In this document: positions 1 through 9,188 of the stretch, in pieces
Position numbering within the stretch: the stretch's first letter is position 1
Layout of the letters: each line of letters starts with the position of its first letter
Assembly: GCF_001666835.1 (NCBI RefSeq)
Contig: NZ_LZJF01000194.1
Coordinates: forward strand, 1-37,679
Direction of reading: 5' to 3'
Length of the DNA: 37,679 bases
DNA from: Mycobacterium sp. E3251
GTDB taxonomy: Bacteria; Actinomycetota; Actinomycetes; Mycobacteriales; Mycobacteriaceae
Translations under genes and position numbers: made by a program
Notes under the pieces: model-generated
What the model saw: the letters and a program-made list of their open reading frames with translations, nothing else
The model's database searches: none
What the model was told of the DNA's origin: nothing

Positions 1-1
1 C

Positions 2-265
2 GTGTTCAAGGCCGCGGCGCAGGGCGGCGCGGCGCCGCTGGTGATCATCGGTGTGGTGGCCAGTGGGATCGCGGCCTACTTCTACGTGCGGGTGATCGTG
101 TCGATGTTCTTCACCGAGGCAACCGACGACACCCCGCACGTGGTGGCGCCGGGGATTTTGAGCAAGGCCGCGATCGCGGTGTGCGCCGCGATTACCGTGG
201 TGCTGGGCATCTTCCCGCAGCCGGTGCTCGACCTCGCCGACCAGGCCGCCCAGCTGCTGCACTGA
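2..265 (+). CDS. nuoN: NADH-quinone oxidoreductase subunit N, C-terminal end (partial)
   Basis: This is the last 87 codons of the proton-pumping membrane subunit N of respiratory complex I, cut by the left edge. Two hydrophobic helices are visible, one around residues 10-37 (including GVVASGIAAYFYVRVIVSMF) and one around residues 53-75. The chain then ends in a short tail with PQPVLDLADQAAQLLH, as in actinobacterial NuoN. The identification rests also on synteny: in M. tuberculosis nuoN (Rv3158) ends the nuo operon. It converges on the next gene with one base between the stop codons. In H37Rv I recall PPE53 and Rv3160c-Rv3161c in this interval; here they are absent. The real start lies outside the window. 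Confidence 0.85.
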   Translation: MFKAAAQGGAAPLVIIGVVASGIAAYFYVRVIVSMFFTEATDDTPHVVAPGILSKAAIAVCAAITVVLGIFPQPVLDLADQAAQLLH

Positions 266-266
266 A

Positions 267-731
267 TCAGCCGAGGAACGGCCGCACGGCCAGCACGTAA
301 ACGGCCAGGGCGGCCAACGGCGCGGCCAGCGGCAACCACGGCAGCTGCAGCGGGAACGACGTCGCCACCAACCCGGCGAACGTGAACCCAACGGCGCCAA
401 CGGCCGTCGGCCAGCTGCCCAGCACCACAGCGGCCGACCCGCCGACCGCGTGGCGGCACACCAGGTAGGCGGCGGCGCTCAGCCCCGACAGCGCGACGAA
501 CACGAGCGGCGGATCGGACAGCACGATGGTGACCACCGACAGCACCACCGCAAGCGTTGCGGCGGGACGAAAAGCCGTCCCCGCCACCACCGCGGCCAGG
601 GCCGTTGCCCAAGCGGCGACGGCGCGTCCGTGCGTGCCGTCGGCGGCCAAGCCGACCATCAGCAGGCCGAATACCACCGAGAACACCGGGGCCCACAGCC
701 GCGGCAGTGCCGCCTTGACGTCGCTAGCCAC
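267..731 (-). CDS. small integral membrane protein (Rv3162c type)
   Basis: A 154-residue, very hydrophobic protein of unknown function with about four to five predicted membrane helices and a short C-terminal tail (AVRPFLG). It is the last gene of the leftward MoxR operon. The GTG start at 731 overlaps the stop of the DUF58 gene by 8 bases, so translation is probably coupled; an ATG further upstream would lengthen the overlap without adding recognisable sequence. Position and length match Rv3162c of M. tuberculosis, which is only described as a membrane protein. I infer that it works with the MoxR/DUF58 pair at the membrane; no catalytic motif is visible. Confidence 0.7.
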   Translation of the reverse strand: MASDVKAALPRLWAPVFSVVFGLLMVGLAADGTHGRAVAAWATALAAVVAGTAFRPAATLAVVLSVVTIVLSDPPLVFVALSGLSAAAYLVCRHAVGGSAAVVLGSWPTAVGAVGFTFAGLVATSFPLQLPWLPLAAPLAALAVYVLAVRPFLG

Positions 732-1985
732 CGAGCCGTCCCCGTATCCTTCGGCGGCGGTCGGGCAGCACACCCATGGACTGCTCCAGCCCGCTATCTC
801 CTTGCCACGACACGATGTCGACGCCGACGGTGGCCATGTCGCGATACATGGCGGAGCGCTGCAGCGTCCACATCCGGTCCACTAGGGGATCCTGCTCGCC
901 CTCGAACGGGGACTTGTCGAGGATGTCGACGGCGATGACGACGTGGCCCCGCTTGCGGAGATCGATCAACGCGAGCGCGAATTCGGTATCGAGCAGCGTC
1001 GAGAACGCAATGACGATCGCGCCGGCCGGAACGGCCGCGCGCGGCGCCAATGTGCCTGTTGTCTTCTCGAATCGATCGCCGGCACCGAGCACCGTGTCGA
1101 GCACCCGATAGAACTGGCGCTGCCCGATGTCGGCGCCCAGCCAGCGCGGGCGGTTGCCGCCCAGGGCGACGACGCCGGCGCGGTCCCCGTGGCGCAGCGC
1201 GGTCTGCACGACCTGCGCGGCGCCTCGAACCACGCGCTCCGTGGCGTGGGTCGCCGGGCCCGACGGCTGGCGATAGGTGTCGATCAGCACCACCACGTCG
1301 GCGGCTCGATCGGTGAGGCGCTGAGTGACGTGTAGCTGGCCACGCCGCGCGCTCACCGGCCAATTCACCGCGCGCAGTTGGTCTCCGGGCACGTAGGCGC
1401 GAATGTCGGCGTATTCCACGCCGGGGCCGACGTGCCGGGTGAGGTGCGCACCCAGGCGGTCGAGTAGCTCGGTCTGCGGGATGGGCGTCGACTGCGGGGG
1501 CGTGAGGGGAAAGACGATGACTTCGGCGGCGTCGACGGTCGCCGTCCCGTACAGCAGCCCGCCGCGCGCGACCGCGTCGACCCGGGCCCGGATGAAGTAC
1601 CTGCCCCAGCGTTGCGCCGTTGCCGCAACCCTTTTGGTCTGGCGGGAGTCCGAGTCGAGGACTTCGAGCTCCATCCCCTCGACGGGCGGAACCGTGACCT
1701 CGACCGCGGAAAACCCCGTTGCCCCGCCCTCTTCGGTCGCCCAGACGCGCAGCTGCGCGCGGTCGTTTTCGAAGCACCGCTGGGCATCGGGATCGCCGTG
1801 CACGCGGATCGCCGGCACCGGTCGTTGCCAGCTGACCGAACACAGCACGCCCAGCAGCGGCGCCGCGAACGCGATCAGCTGCCACCGCGCGCCGATCACC
1901 GCGACCGCGAGCGCCAGCCCCGCGCAGCTGGCCATCGCCCGCGTCAAATACGATGCGCGCCAGCGAAACTCAACCGGAGATTGGG

Positions 1986-1989
<4 letters not shown>
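724..1989 (-). CDS. DUF58 domain protein, membrane anchored (Rv3163c type)
   Basis: About 421 residues. Two adjacent N-terminal hydrophobic segments (residues about 17-50) are followed by a soluble region. The DUF58 signature is seen near residue 195: GVEYADIRAYVPGDQLRAVN, then W. A von Willebrand A-like region follows (VVVLIDTYR, then AGVVALGG). DUF58 proteins are usually encoded beside MoxR ATPases and are thought to be assembled or activated by them. The start is inferred as TTG at 1989, which overlaps the MoxR stop in TTGA. This gives nearly the same length as Rv3163c (about 423 residues). No metal-binding MIDAS motif (DxSxS) is obvious; DTYRQ stands in its place. The substrate is unknown. 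Confidence 0.8.
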
Positions 1990-2950
<961 letters not shown>

Positions 2951-2954
<4 letters not shown>

Positions 2955-3433
2955 ACCTGTTCCAACTTTCGCAGAATCTCTTCCAGCGTCGCACGGCCGG
3001 GACCGGGTCGCCGGTCACCGGTCCGCGCGACGTTGTTCGGATTAACCCATTCCCACAGTTCGGCCCCGAACAGCATCTGACCGCCCGCCTGATATGCCAC
3101 GGGATCTTTGGATCGCCGTTCGCCGGTCGTCATCTCGTATCTGCGCGCCAGCATCGGGCGCAGGTGCCGGTCCCAGTCCACCCGGGTCGACTCCGACCAC
3201 CGGATCGTCGTCTCGGTGTTGGAAAGCCAGCGGCGCAGCGAATCCCCGAGCTCGTCGGGGTCCGCTTCCGCCTCGGGTCGCGTTCCGCGCCCCAGGACGC
3301 GGCGGACGGTGAGCAGCACCAGCGCCAGGGCACCGCCCGCGGCGGCCAACACCAGTTGCCGGTCGTGCTGCATCAACGCCAGCAGCTCGATCCCGACGAT
3401 GAGGCAGATGCCCAGGGCCAGCGTCCTTTTCAT
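2951..3433 (-). CDS. small membrane protein of the MoxR operon (Rv3165c type)
   Basis: 160 residues. Two hydrophobic segments lie at about 5-20 and 27-44, followed by an acidic and then mixed-charge cytosolic domain containing WSESTRVDWDRHLRPMLARR. The length equals that of Rv3165c as I remember it. The ATG at 3433 overlaps the stop of the DUF4129 gene (ATGA) and its own stop overlaps moxR, so it sits in the middle of a coupled operon. No enzyme motif is visible. MoxR operons often contain such an anchored accessory protein, and a scaffold role is only a guess. Confidence 0.75.
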
Positions 3434-4377
3434 ACGGGACTCCGGGAGCCGAGCTCGTCGAGGACCAGCTGGAGAACGCGCACCGCTACGTCGCGATGCC
3501 CCTCGTTCATCACATGCGGGCTGAATCGCGCCTCGGCGAACAGGTTCACCAATTGCACGGCGTTATCGGCATGCAGCGCATGGTGTTCGACCGCCCGGGC
3601 CAGCACCTCGGTCGGGGTGTCGAAGTCCTGCGGGACGGCGCCGGGCACATTCGCGAGTTCGCGCTCCATCGCGGCATAACAGGCGATGATCGCCTCGCGG
3701 GGTTCCCGGCTGAGGTCTGCCATCTCGGCCAGCCCCCGCTCGGCCGCGCGCACCAGAGATTCCGACCGCGTCGGCGGCGCCGGGGATTCGGCGTGATCGT
3801 CGATGACGGCGCCCGGCTTCGCCGCGCGCCACCGCCGGCGCGACATGACGACGGTCCCCGTGACGATGATCAGCATCATCGGGACCGTGGCGGCGAGCAG
3901 GATGCCGAACATGTCCCCGTTCGCGGAATGCGGCCGCTGCGGCGCCGGGGCGTTGCCCTGCTCCGCGGGTGGAGCGCCGTTCGTCTGCGGGGGCTGCGCC
4001 TGACCGACGCCGTGCGGCGCCAACAGGCGGGACGCCACCATCACGATCACCAGCCAGGCCACGATCACCGCCAGCGCGATCAGCACCACGCGCCAGCTCG
4101 GCCGGCCCCTGCCGGTGCCGAGCATCTCGGACAGCTGGCCCGCTTGCGGCGCCGAAGCGCGCGGGTCGCGCAACCGGGCGATGACCGCGATCGCCACCAG
4201 CGCAAGCGTCACGCCGAGGGCGGCCACCACGAATAGCAGCGCCGCCCGGCTACCGGCGGCCTCGCCGCGCTCCTCGTGGTGGGCGGCCGGCAGGTAGCCC
4301 CGCAGCGCGGCGGAGACGACGAGCAGCAGCACGATCAGGGCGACGACCCGCCCCGTCGGCTTGTCCATACCAGGCAT
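3430..4377 (-). CDS. DUF4129 domain membrane protein (Rv3166c type)
   Basis: About 315 residues and the first gene of the leftward operon. Hydrophobic helices lie near the N-terminus (VVALIVLLLVVSAALRG), around residues 58-80, 105-125 and 170-190. A proline/glutamine-rich linker (NGAPPAEQGNAPAPQRPHS) and a C-terminal DUF4129 region follow (REAIIACYAAMERELA, then TPTEVLARAVE). DUF4129 often occurs with transglutaminase-like, DUF58 and MoxR proteins. I chose the ATG at 4377; ATGs at 4383 and 4368 are also possible and none has a strong ribosome binding site. An open frame extends further upstream, but that part crosses the SOS box and has no similarity. The length agrees with Rv3166c (about 319 residues). 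Confidence 0.75.
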   Translation of the reverse strand: MPGMDKPTGRVVALIVLLLVVSAALRGYLPAAHHEERGEAAGSRAALLFVVAALGVTLALVAIAVIARLRDPRASAPQAGQLSEMLGTGRGRPSWRVVLIALAVIVAWLVIVMVASRLLAPHGVGQAQPPQTNGAPPAEQGNAPAPQRPHSANGDMFGILLAATVPMMLIIVTGTVVMSRRRWRAAKPGAVIDDHAESPAPPTRSESLVRAAERGLAEMADLSREPREAIIACYAAMERELANVPGAVPQDFDTPTEVLARAVEHHALHADNAVQLVNLFAEARFSPHVMNEGHRDVAVRVLQLVLDELGSRSPV

Positions 4378-4489
4378 TGGCATACCACTCGGTTGTTGCG
4401 GCACTGGCCTTGCCTCATCCTGGCACGTCAGGCCGCGCGTTATCCACAGTCGGAGATCCATCCACAAACCCGAGTTCTTACGTTTTTCA

Positions 4490-4505
4490 TCGAATGTGTG
4501 TTCGA
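4490..4505 (+). promoter_or_regulatory. LexA/SOS box
   Basis: TCGAATGTGTGTTCGA is one base from a perfect inverted repeat and matches the mycobacterial SOS box TCGAAC-N4-GTTCGA at 11 of the 12 fixed positions. It lies upstream of the region resembling a 13E12 gene start and of the methyltransferase, with an ATG (4494) inside the box. Several 13E12-family genes of M. tuberculosis are known LexA targets, which fits the decayed gene start that follows. It is also about 113 bases upstream of the divergent MoxR operon start, so it could influence both directions. Confidence 0.65.
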
Positions 4506-4665
4506 TACCGTTGGGTCGTGGGTTTCCGGATGAGCGCCGAGCAGGCACGAGAGCGGATCGGCGCCGCTCTTGACGCGATCGACGCCGCGCACGACGCGTT
4601 GCGGGCGACGTCGTTCCGCCCGATACGCCCGAGGGCCGACGCGCGGCGCGCGTCTCGCCACGCGC
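4494..4665 (+). pseudogene. probable remnant of a 13E12-repeat (DUF222) gene 5' end
   Basis: The frame after the ATG in the SOS box reads ERIGAALDAIDAAHDALRAT, then SF. It resembles the REEI...LDALDAALD...LSF start of mycobacterial 13E12/DUF222 proteins. After TCGTTC the frame no longer matches, but ACGCCCGAG a few bases on resembles the codons for the TPE that normally follow. This suggests a small indel. The rest of the roughly 400-residue DUF222-HNH protein is missing. The similarity is from memory of the family, not an alignment. The frame runs on by chance into the methyltransferase. Confidence 0.4.
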
Positions 4666-4691
4666 CCCCGCGCGGTGGGACACTACGATTC

Positions 4692-5297
4692 GTGCCGCCA
4701 TACCGCGACGTCGCCGCGTTCGACGATCGTGCCGCCGGCTACGACCGCGGCTGGCGCGGACGGCTGCATCACGAGATCGCCGACCGCACCGCGCAGCTGG
4801 CCGTGGCGACGGTCACCGCCCCCGAGTATGTGCTCGACGTCGGGTGCGGCACCGGATACCTGCTGCAACTGCTCGCCCGCCGCTACCCGAACGCCAAGCA
4901 CCTCGCCGGGATCGATCCGGCCCCGCAAATGGTTTCCACCGCAAGGAGTCTCGCTATCGACCCGCGATTGAGCTTCACCCGTGGAGTAGCCGAAGAGCTC
5001 AATTATGCCGACCGCGCCTTCGACTTGGTCGTCAGCACGACGTCATTCGATCACTGGAGCGATCAGCTGACGGGCCTGCTGGAGTGCGCCCGGGTGCTGC
5101 GGCCCGGCGGAAGCCTGGTGCTCGTCGACCGGTTCTCGCTGTGGCTGTTGCCGACCCTCGCCGTCGGCCGGCGCGGCAAGGCGCGGACCAGGCGCCGCGT
5201 CGAGCGCCTGCTCCTGCAGGCGGGATTCCAGTCCCCCAAATGGCAGCGGTTGCATGCCGTGATCATCAACGCGGTCACGGCGAAGACGCGGGCCTAG
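4692..5297 (+). CDS. class I SAM-dependent methyltransferase
   Basis: About 201 residues from the GTG at 4692. SAM-binding motif I is VLDVGCGTGYLLQLLA, and motif II ends in LAGIDPAPQMV. The YADRAFDLVVSTTSFDHWSD segment and the post-motif LRPGGSLVLVDRFS are typical of Methyltransf_11/25. The N-terminal FDDRAAGYDRGW segment is the usual lead-in, which is why I favour the internal GTG. The open frame continues upstream, and ATG 4530, GTG 4518 or ATG 4494 would add a tail that looks like a 13E12 remnant. The substrate is unknown. It converges on the SDR gene with a 4-base overlap of the 3' ends. If transcribed from the SOS-box region it would be DNA-damage inducible; that is inference. Confidence 0.75.
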   Translation: MPPYRDVAAFDDRAAGYDRGWRGRLHHEIADRTAQLAVATVTAPEYVLDVGCGTGYLLQLLARRYPNAKHLAGIDPAPQMVSTARSLAIDPRLSFTRGVAEELNYADRAFDLVVSTTSFDHWSDQLTGLLECARVLRPGGSLVLVDRFSLWLLPTLAVGRRGKARTRRRVERLLLQAGFQSPKWQRLHAVIINAVTAKTRA

Positions 5298-6166
5298 TCC
5301 GGCTGGAAGGGCCGGAAGCTGCCGTCGAGCACCTGCAGATGGCCGATGGTGCGACCGGTGACCTTCGCGGGATCGACGAGTGTCAATTCGACTGCCGCCC
5401 GGGCGAATTCGTCGGCCGCGGCGGTATCCGCGAAATCGCGGGCATAGTAGGCCAGCCCCGGAGTAAGGATCGGTTTCGACGGCGACAGGGCGTTGACCGC
5501 GATGTGGTGATCGGCGAGATCGTATGCCGCGCACTGGGTCAGATGCTCCAGCGCCGCCTTAGAACCACCGTAACCGGGCAGTACGCCGCCGGTGCGGTCC
5601 GGGTACGGCCCGTCGCCGGGGATCCTCGACGCGACCGAGGTGACGTTGACGATCGACCCGCCGCCCGCTTCGATCATGTCCGGGCTCACCAGCTGCATCA
5701 GCTCGTACGCGGCGAAGACCGCGATCTCGAAATGCCGCCGATACGCGGCGAGCGGGATGCTGACGAATCCCGGCCAGCCCGGTTTCGCGGCGGCACTCGC
5801 CGGCGTGGCCGACTTGGCGCGCGGTTCGGAGCCGGGCGCCGGGGGGCGTCCGGGCGCGGTGAATGCCGCATTGTTCACCAGGATCGTGATGGGCCCCAAG
5901 GCTTCTCGCGCCTCGCCCACCAGCCGGGCGATGTCCTCACGGTCGGTCAGGTCGGCCCGGATGGCCACCGCCCGTCCGCCGGCCGCCTCGATCTCGGCCA
6001 CCGTCTCGCCGATGGTGCCGGGCAACCGCTCATCCCACACCTGCTCGGTGCGGCCCGCCACCGCGACGGCGGCGCCCTCCGCCGCGAGGGCCAGCGCGAT
6101 CGCCCGGCCCAGTCCGCGGCTGCCACCGGTGACGATGGCGGCCCGCCCCGCTAGGCGCCCGGTCAT
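5294..6166 (-). CDS. short-chain dehydrogenase/reductase
   Basis: 290 residues with a complete classical SDR set. The cofactor motif is TGGSRGLG at about 13-20, NNAA comes after the fourth strand, and the catalytic Ser is in VNVTSVAS. The Tyr/Lys pair is in YGGSK. The ADL motif after strand 3 and an Arg in VAGRTEQ suggest NADP(H) preference. The ATG at 6166 overlaps the stop of the TetR gene in ATGA, so the two are co-translated. As far as I recall, Rv3166c and Rv3167c are adjacent in M. tuberculosis without an SDR, so this gene looks like a lineage-specific insertion into the TetR operon. A proline/glycine-rich insert (PGRPPAPGSEPRAKS) lies after the NNAA motif. The substrate is unknown. Confidence 0.88.
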   Translation of the reverse strand: MTGRLAGRAAIVTGGSRGLGRAIALALAAEGAAVAVAGRTEQVWDERLPGTIGETVAEIEAAGGRAVAIRADLTDREDIARLVGEAREALGPITILVNNAAFTAPGRPPAPGSEPRAKSATPASAAAKPGWPGFVSIPLAAYRRHFEIAVFAAYELMQLVSPDMIEAGGGSIVNVTSVASRIPGDGPYPDRTGGVLPGYGGSKAALEHLTQCAAYDLADHHIAVNALSPSKPILTPGLAYYARDFADTAAADEFARAAVELTLVDPAKVTGRTIGHLQVLDGSFRPFQPD

Positions 6167-6765
6167 CGCTTCACCCCGTGCACGACGATGGCGGTGGTCT
6201 GCTCCACCCACGCATCGTCGAGTTCGTCCTCCGGGCGCAGCAGCATGCGCAGCATCGTGGCTCCCCCAATCAACTCGATCAACCGGTCCGGATCGACATC
6301 GGGATGCGCTTCGCCCCGGTCGACGGCGTCGCTCAGCCGCACCCGCACCGTCGCGAACAGGTCCGCGAAGCGCGACATCACCCGGGCGTTCAAGGCGGGA
6401 TCGGCCGTCATGTCGGCCACCAGGCCCGGCAGAGCGGCGCGAACCACCGGGGTGGTGAAGACATCGCGGGTGGCCTCGATCATCATCCGGATGTCCGCGG
6501 CGATGTTCCCGGCCGGCGCCTCCAGCGCGGTGGGCGCCACCGGGAAGGCCGCCTCGTGCACCAATTCGGCCTTGCTGGACCACCGGCGGTACAGCGCCGA
6601 CTTCGTCGTTCCCGCGCGCTCGGCGACCGCCGCCAAACTCAGATTTGAATAGCCCATTTGCACAAGCAGTTCCGCGGTGGCCGATAGGATGGCCGAGTCG
6701 ATACGCGGGTCCCGCGGGCGGCCGGCACCGGGGGCCTTGTCAATGGCGGACGGGTCTGCTTTCAT
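6163..6765 (-). CDS. TetR-family transcriptional regulator (Rv3167c type)
   Basis: 200 residues. The N-terminal helix-turn-helix is LSLAAVAERAGTTKSALYRR at about 43-62, and the C-terminal region is a TetR ligand-binding domain. It is divergent from the APH-like kinase with 57 bases between start codons, the usual arrangement for a repressor of itself and its neighbour. In M. tuberculosis Rv3167c sits in the same place. It has been reported as a repressor whose loss alters phthiocerol dimycocerosate levels and phagosomal escape. I chose ATG 6765, which gives a length close to Rv3167c (208 residues). Confidence 0.88.
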   Translation of the reverse strand: MKADPSAIDKAPGAGRPRDPRIDSAILSATAELLVQMGYSNLSLAAVAERAGTTKSALYRRWSSKAELVHEAAFPVAPTALEAPAGNIAADIRMMIEATRDVFTTPVVRAALPGLVADMTADPALNARVMSRFADLFATVRVRLSDAVDRGEAHPDVDPDRLIELIGGATMLRMLLRPEDELDDAWVEQTTAIVVHGVKR

Positions 6766-6822
6766 ATCGCTACCTACCGTATCGTAATTGCCGCGCCGAA
6801 GTCTCAAAGAATGGAGGCACCC
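6766..6822. promoter_or_regulatory. divergent promoter/operator region between TetR gene and Rv3168-type gene
   Basis: This 57-base gap holds the control signals of both directions. TACCGTATCGTA is an imperfect dyad close to the TetR start and is a candidate operator. The sequence is more AT-rich than its surroundings. GGAGG at 6813-6817 is the ribosome binding site that places the kinase start at GTG 6823. The assignment of the operator is inference. Confidence 0.4.
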
Positions 6823-7959
6823 GTGGCCAACGAACCCGTGCTGGACAAGGTCGACCGGCTGCAACGCTCCAGCCGAGACGTGACGACGCTGCCCGCCGTG
6901 ATGTCGAAATGGCTGTCGACCGTCCTGCCCGCCGGTGCGATGCCGGAGGTGACCGTCGAGAGCGGCGTCGACTCCACGGGCATGTCCTCGGAAACCATCA
7001 TCCTCTCCACTCGCTGGCAGGAGGGCGGAAAGCCCGTCGAGCAGAAACTCGTGACCAGGGTTGCGCCCGCCGCCGAAGACGTGCAGGTCTTTCCAACCTA
7101 CCGGCTTGACCATCAATTCGAAGTCATCCGAAAGGTCGGCGAACTCACCGACGTACCAGTCCCGCCGGTGCGCTGGCTCGAGCCCACCGGCGAGGTGCTG
7201 GGTACCCCCTTCTTCGTGATGGACTACGTCGAGGGTGTGGTCCCGCCCGACGTCATGCCCTACACGTTCGGCAACAACTGGTTCGCCGACGCCCCCGCCG
7301 AACGTCAACGCGAGCTGCAGGACGCAACCGTTGGGGTGCTGGCCAAGTTACATTCAATCCCCAACGCCCAGAACACCTTCGGCTTTCTCGCCGACGGCCA
7401 GGACGGCGACACCGCGCTGCGCCGGCACTTCAACTGGGTGCGGTCCTGGTACGACTTCTCGGTTCCCGACATCGGCCGCTCGCCGTTGCTGGAACGAACC
7501 TTCGCCTGGCTGGAGGACAACTGGCCGGCCGAATCGGCCGCGCGCGAGCCCGTGCTGCTCTGGGGCGACGCCCGGGTGGGCAACGTGCTCTACCGCGACT
7601 TCCAGCCGGTGGCGGTGCTGGACTGGGAAATGGTCACGCTCGGGCCGCGGGAGCTCGACGTGGCGTGGATGATCTACGCGCACATGGTTTTTCAGGAACT
7701 GACCGGCCTGGCGGGTCTGCCTGGCCTGCCGGAGGTGATGCGCGAGGACGACGTCCGCGCCACCTATCAGCGACTGACCGGCGTGGAAGTGGGTGACCTG
7801 CGCTGGTTTTACGTGTATTCGGGCGTCATGTGGGCCTGCGTGTTCATGCGCACCGGCGCGCGCCGGGTGCACTTCGGCGAAACGGAGAAGCCCGACGATG
7901 TCGAGTCGCTGTTCTACCACGCAGGCTTGATGCGCCGCCTTATCGGAGAGGAGCAATGA
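6823..7959 (+). CDS. APH-fold phosphotransferase (Rv3168 type)
   Basis: 378 residues from the GTG at 6823 (VANEPVL), exactly the length of Rv3168. An in-frame ATG at 6811 is part of the GGAGG ribosome binding site and is unlikely to be the start. The kinase core shows the Brenner-type loop WGDARVGNVLYRD near 250 with catalytic Asp and Asn, and the metal-binding Asp in VAVLDWEM. The HGD His of classical aminoglycoside kinases is Trp here. The crystal structure of Rv3168 has the aminoglycoside-phosphotransferase fold, but resistance activity is not established and related APH-like proteins act on other small molecules. It overlaps the next gene by 4 bases (ATGA). Confidence 0.88.
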   Translation: MANEPVLDKVDRLQRSSRDVTTLPAVMSKWLSTVLPAGAMPEVTVESGVDSTGMSSETIILSTRWQEGGKPVEQKLVTRVAPAAEDVQVFPTYRLDHQFEVIRKVGELTDVPVPPVRWLEPTGEVLGTPFFVMDYVEGVVPPDVMPYTFGNNWFADAPAERQRELQDATVGVLAKLHSIPNAQNTFGFLADGQDGDTALRRHFNWVRSWYDFSVPDIGRSPLLERTFAWLEDNWPAESAAREPVLLWGDARVGNVLYRDFQPVAVLDWEMVTLGPRELDVAWMIYAHMVFQELTGLAGLPGLPEVMREDDVRATYQRLTGVEVGDLRWFYVYSGVMWACVFMRTGARRVHFGETEKPDDVESLFYHAGLMRRLIGEEQ

Positions 7960-9074
7960 TGCTTGGTCCGCTCGACGAGTTCCCGGTACATCAGATCCCG
8001 CAGCCGATCGCGTGGCCGGGTTCCTCGGACCGCAACTTCTACGATCGCTCCTACTTCAACGCCCACGACCGCACCGGAAACATCTTCGTCATCAGCGGCA
8101 TCGGCTACTACCCCAACCTCGGGGTCAAGGACGCGTTCTTCCTCGTCCGGCGCGGCGATACCCAGACCGCGGTGCACCTGAGCGACGCCATCGACCAGGA
8201 CCGGCTCAACCAGAAGGTCAACGGCTACCGGATCGAGGTCGTCGAGCCGCTGCGCAAGCTGCGGTTGGTCCTCGACGAAACCGAAGGCATCGCAGCCGAT
8301 CTCACCTGGGAGGGGCTGTTCGACGTCGTGCAGGAGCAGCCGCACCTGATGCGGTCCGGCAACCGGGTGACGCTGGACGCCCAACGGTTCGCCCAGCTCG
8401 GCAGCTGGAGCGGTCGCATCGCCGTCGACGGCGAGGAGATCCCCGTCGACCCCGCGACCTGGCTCGGCAGCCGCGACCGGTCCTGGGGCATCAGGCCGAT
8501 CGGCGAACCCGAGCCGGCGGGGCGGCCCGCCGACCCGCCGTTCGAGGGCATGTGGTGGCTGTACGTGCCGATGGCGTTCGACGAGTTCGCCATCGTGCTG
8601 ATCATCCAGGAGGAGCCCAACGGCTTCCGTTCGCTCAACGACTGCACCCGGATCTGGCGCGACGGCCGCGTCGAGCAGCTGGGCTGGCCGCGGGTCAAGA
8701 TCCACTACCGCTCCGGCACCCGCATCCCCACCGGGGCGACCATCGACGCCACCGCCCCCGACGGCACGCCGGTCCACTTCGACGTCGAGTCCAAGCTGCC
8801 GGTGCCCATCCACGTCGGCGGCGGATACGGCGGCGACTCGGACTGGCTGCACGGCATGTGGAAGGGCGAGAAGTTCGTCGAGCGCCTGACCTACGACATG
8901 ACCGACCCGGCGATCGTCGCACGGTCCGGCTTCGGCGTGATCGACCACGTCGGCCGGGCGGTGTGCCGCGACGGCGATCACGAGCCGGTGGAGGGCTGGG
9001 GCCTCTACGAGCACGGCGCGCTGGGCCGCCACGACCCGTCCGGGTTCTCCGACTGGCTGACCGTCGCCCCCTAG
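7956..9074 (+). CDS. conserved protein, Rv3169 type
   Basis: 372 residues, close to the 374 of Rv3169. It starts at ATG 7956 inside the ATGA overlap with the kinase gene; ATG 7959 directly after it is equally possible, and GGAGAGGAG at 7945-7953 is the ribosome binding site. The sequence is rich in beta-forming segments, Trp and Gly (GMWWLYVPMAFDEFAIV). It has no signal peptide and no membrane helix. It resembles the lipocalin-like, carotenoid-hydratase-type folds only in general character, and no catalytic motif is recognised. The coupling to the APH-like gene and the shared TetR regulator indicate a common pathway, possibly lipid or terpenoid metabolism. That is inference. Confidence 0.8.
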   Translation: MMLGPLDEFPVHQIPQPIAWPGSSDRNFYDRSYFNAHDRTGNIFVISGIGYYPNLGVKDAFFLVRRGDTQTAVHLSDAIDQDRLNQKVNGYRIEVVEPLRKLRLVLDETEGIAADLTWEGLFDVVQEQPHLMRSGNRVTLDAQRFAQLGSWSGRIAVDGEEIPVDPATWLGSRDRSWGIRPIGEPEPAGRPADPPFEGMWWLYVPMAFDEFAIVLIIQEEPNGFRSLNDCTRIWRDGRVEQLGWPRVKIHYRSGTRIPTGATIDATAPDGTPVHFDVESKLPVPIHVGGGYGGDSDWLHGMWKGEKFVERLTYDMTDPAIVARSGFGVIDHVGRAVCRDGDHEPVEGWGLYEHGALGRHDPSGFSDWLTVAP

Positions 9075-9078
9075 TCAG

Positions 9079-9143
9079 CCCGCGAACGTCGAGGAGTTCC
9101 GGGATTCTCGGGCCATCTCGCGCAACAACTCGACGTTCGCGGG
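9079..9143. repeat. 15-bp perfect inverted repeat with 35-base loop
   Basis: CCCGCGAACGTCGAG at 9079-9093 is the exact reverse complement of 9129-9143. Inside the arms a further three base pairs are possible (GTT with AAC) after a two-base mismatch. The element starts four bases after the Rv3169-type stop codon and ends 45 bases before the aofH GTG. It has no T-run after the stem, so it is not a classical terminator. It could be an attenuator, a transcript-stabilising hairpin, or a copy of a dispersed palindromic element. Confidence 0.8.
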
Positions 9144-9188
9144 TGTCGGGCGATTGGCGTACGAAATCGCGGAAATTGGGGTTGACTG

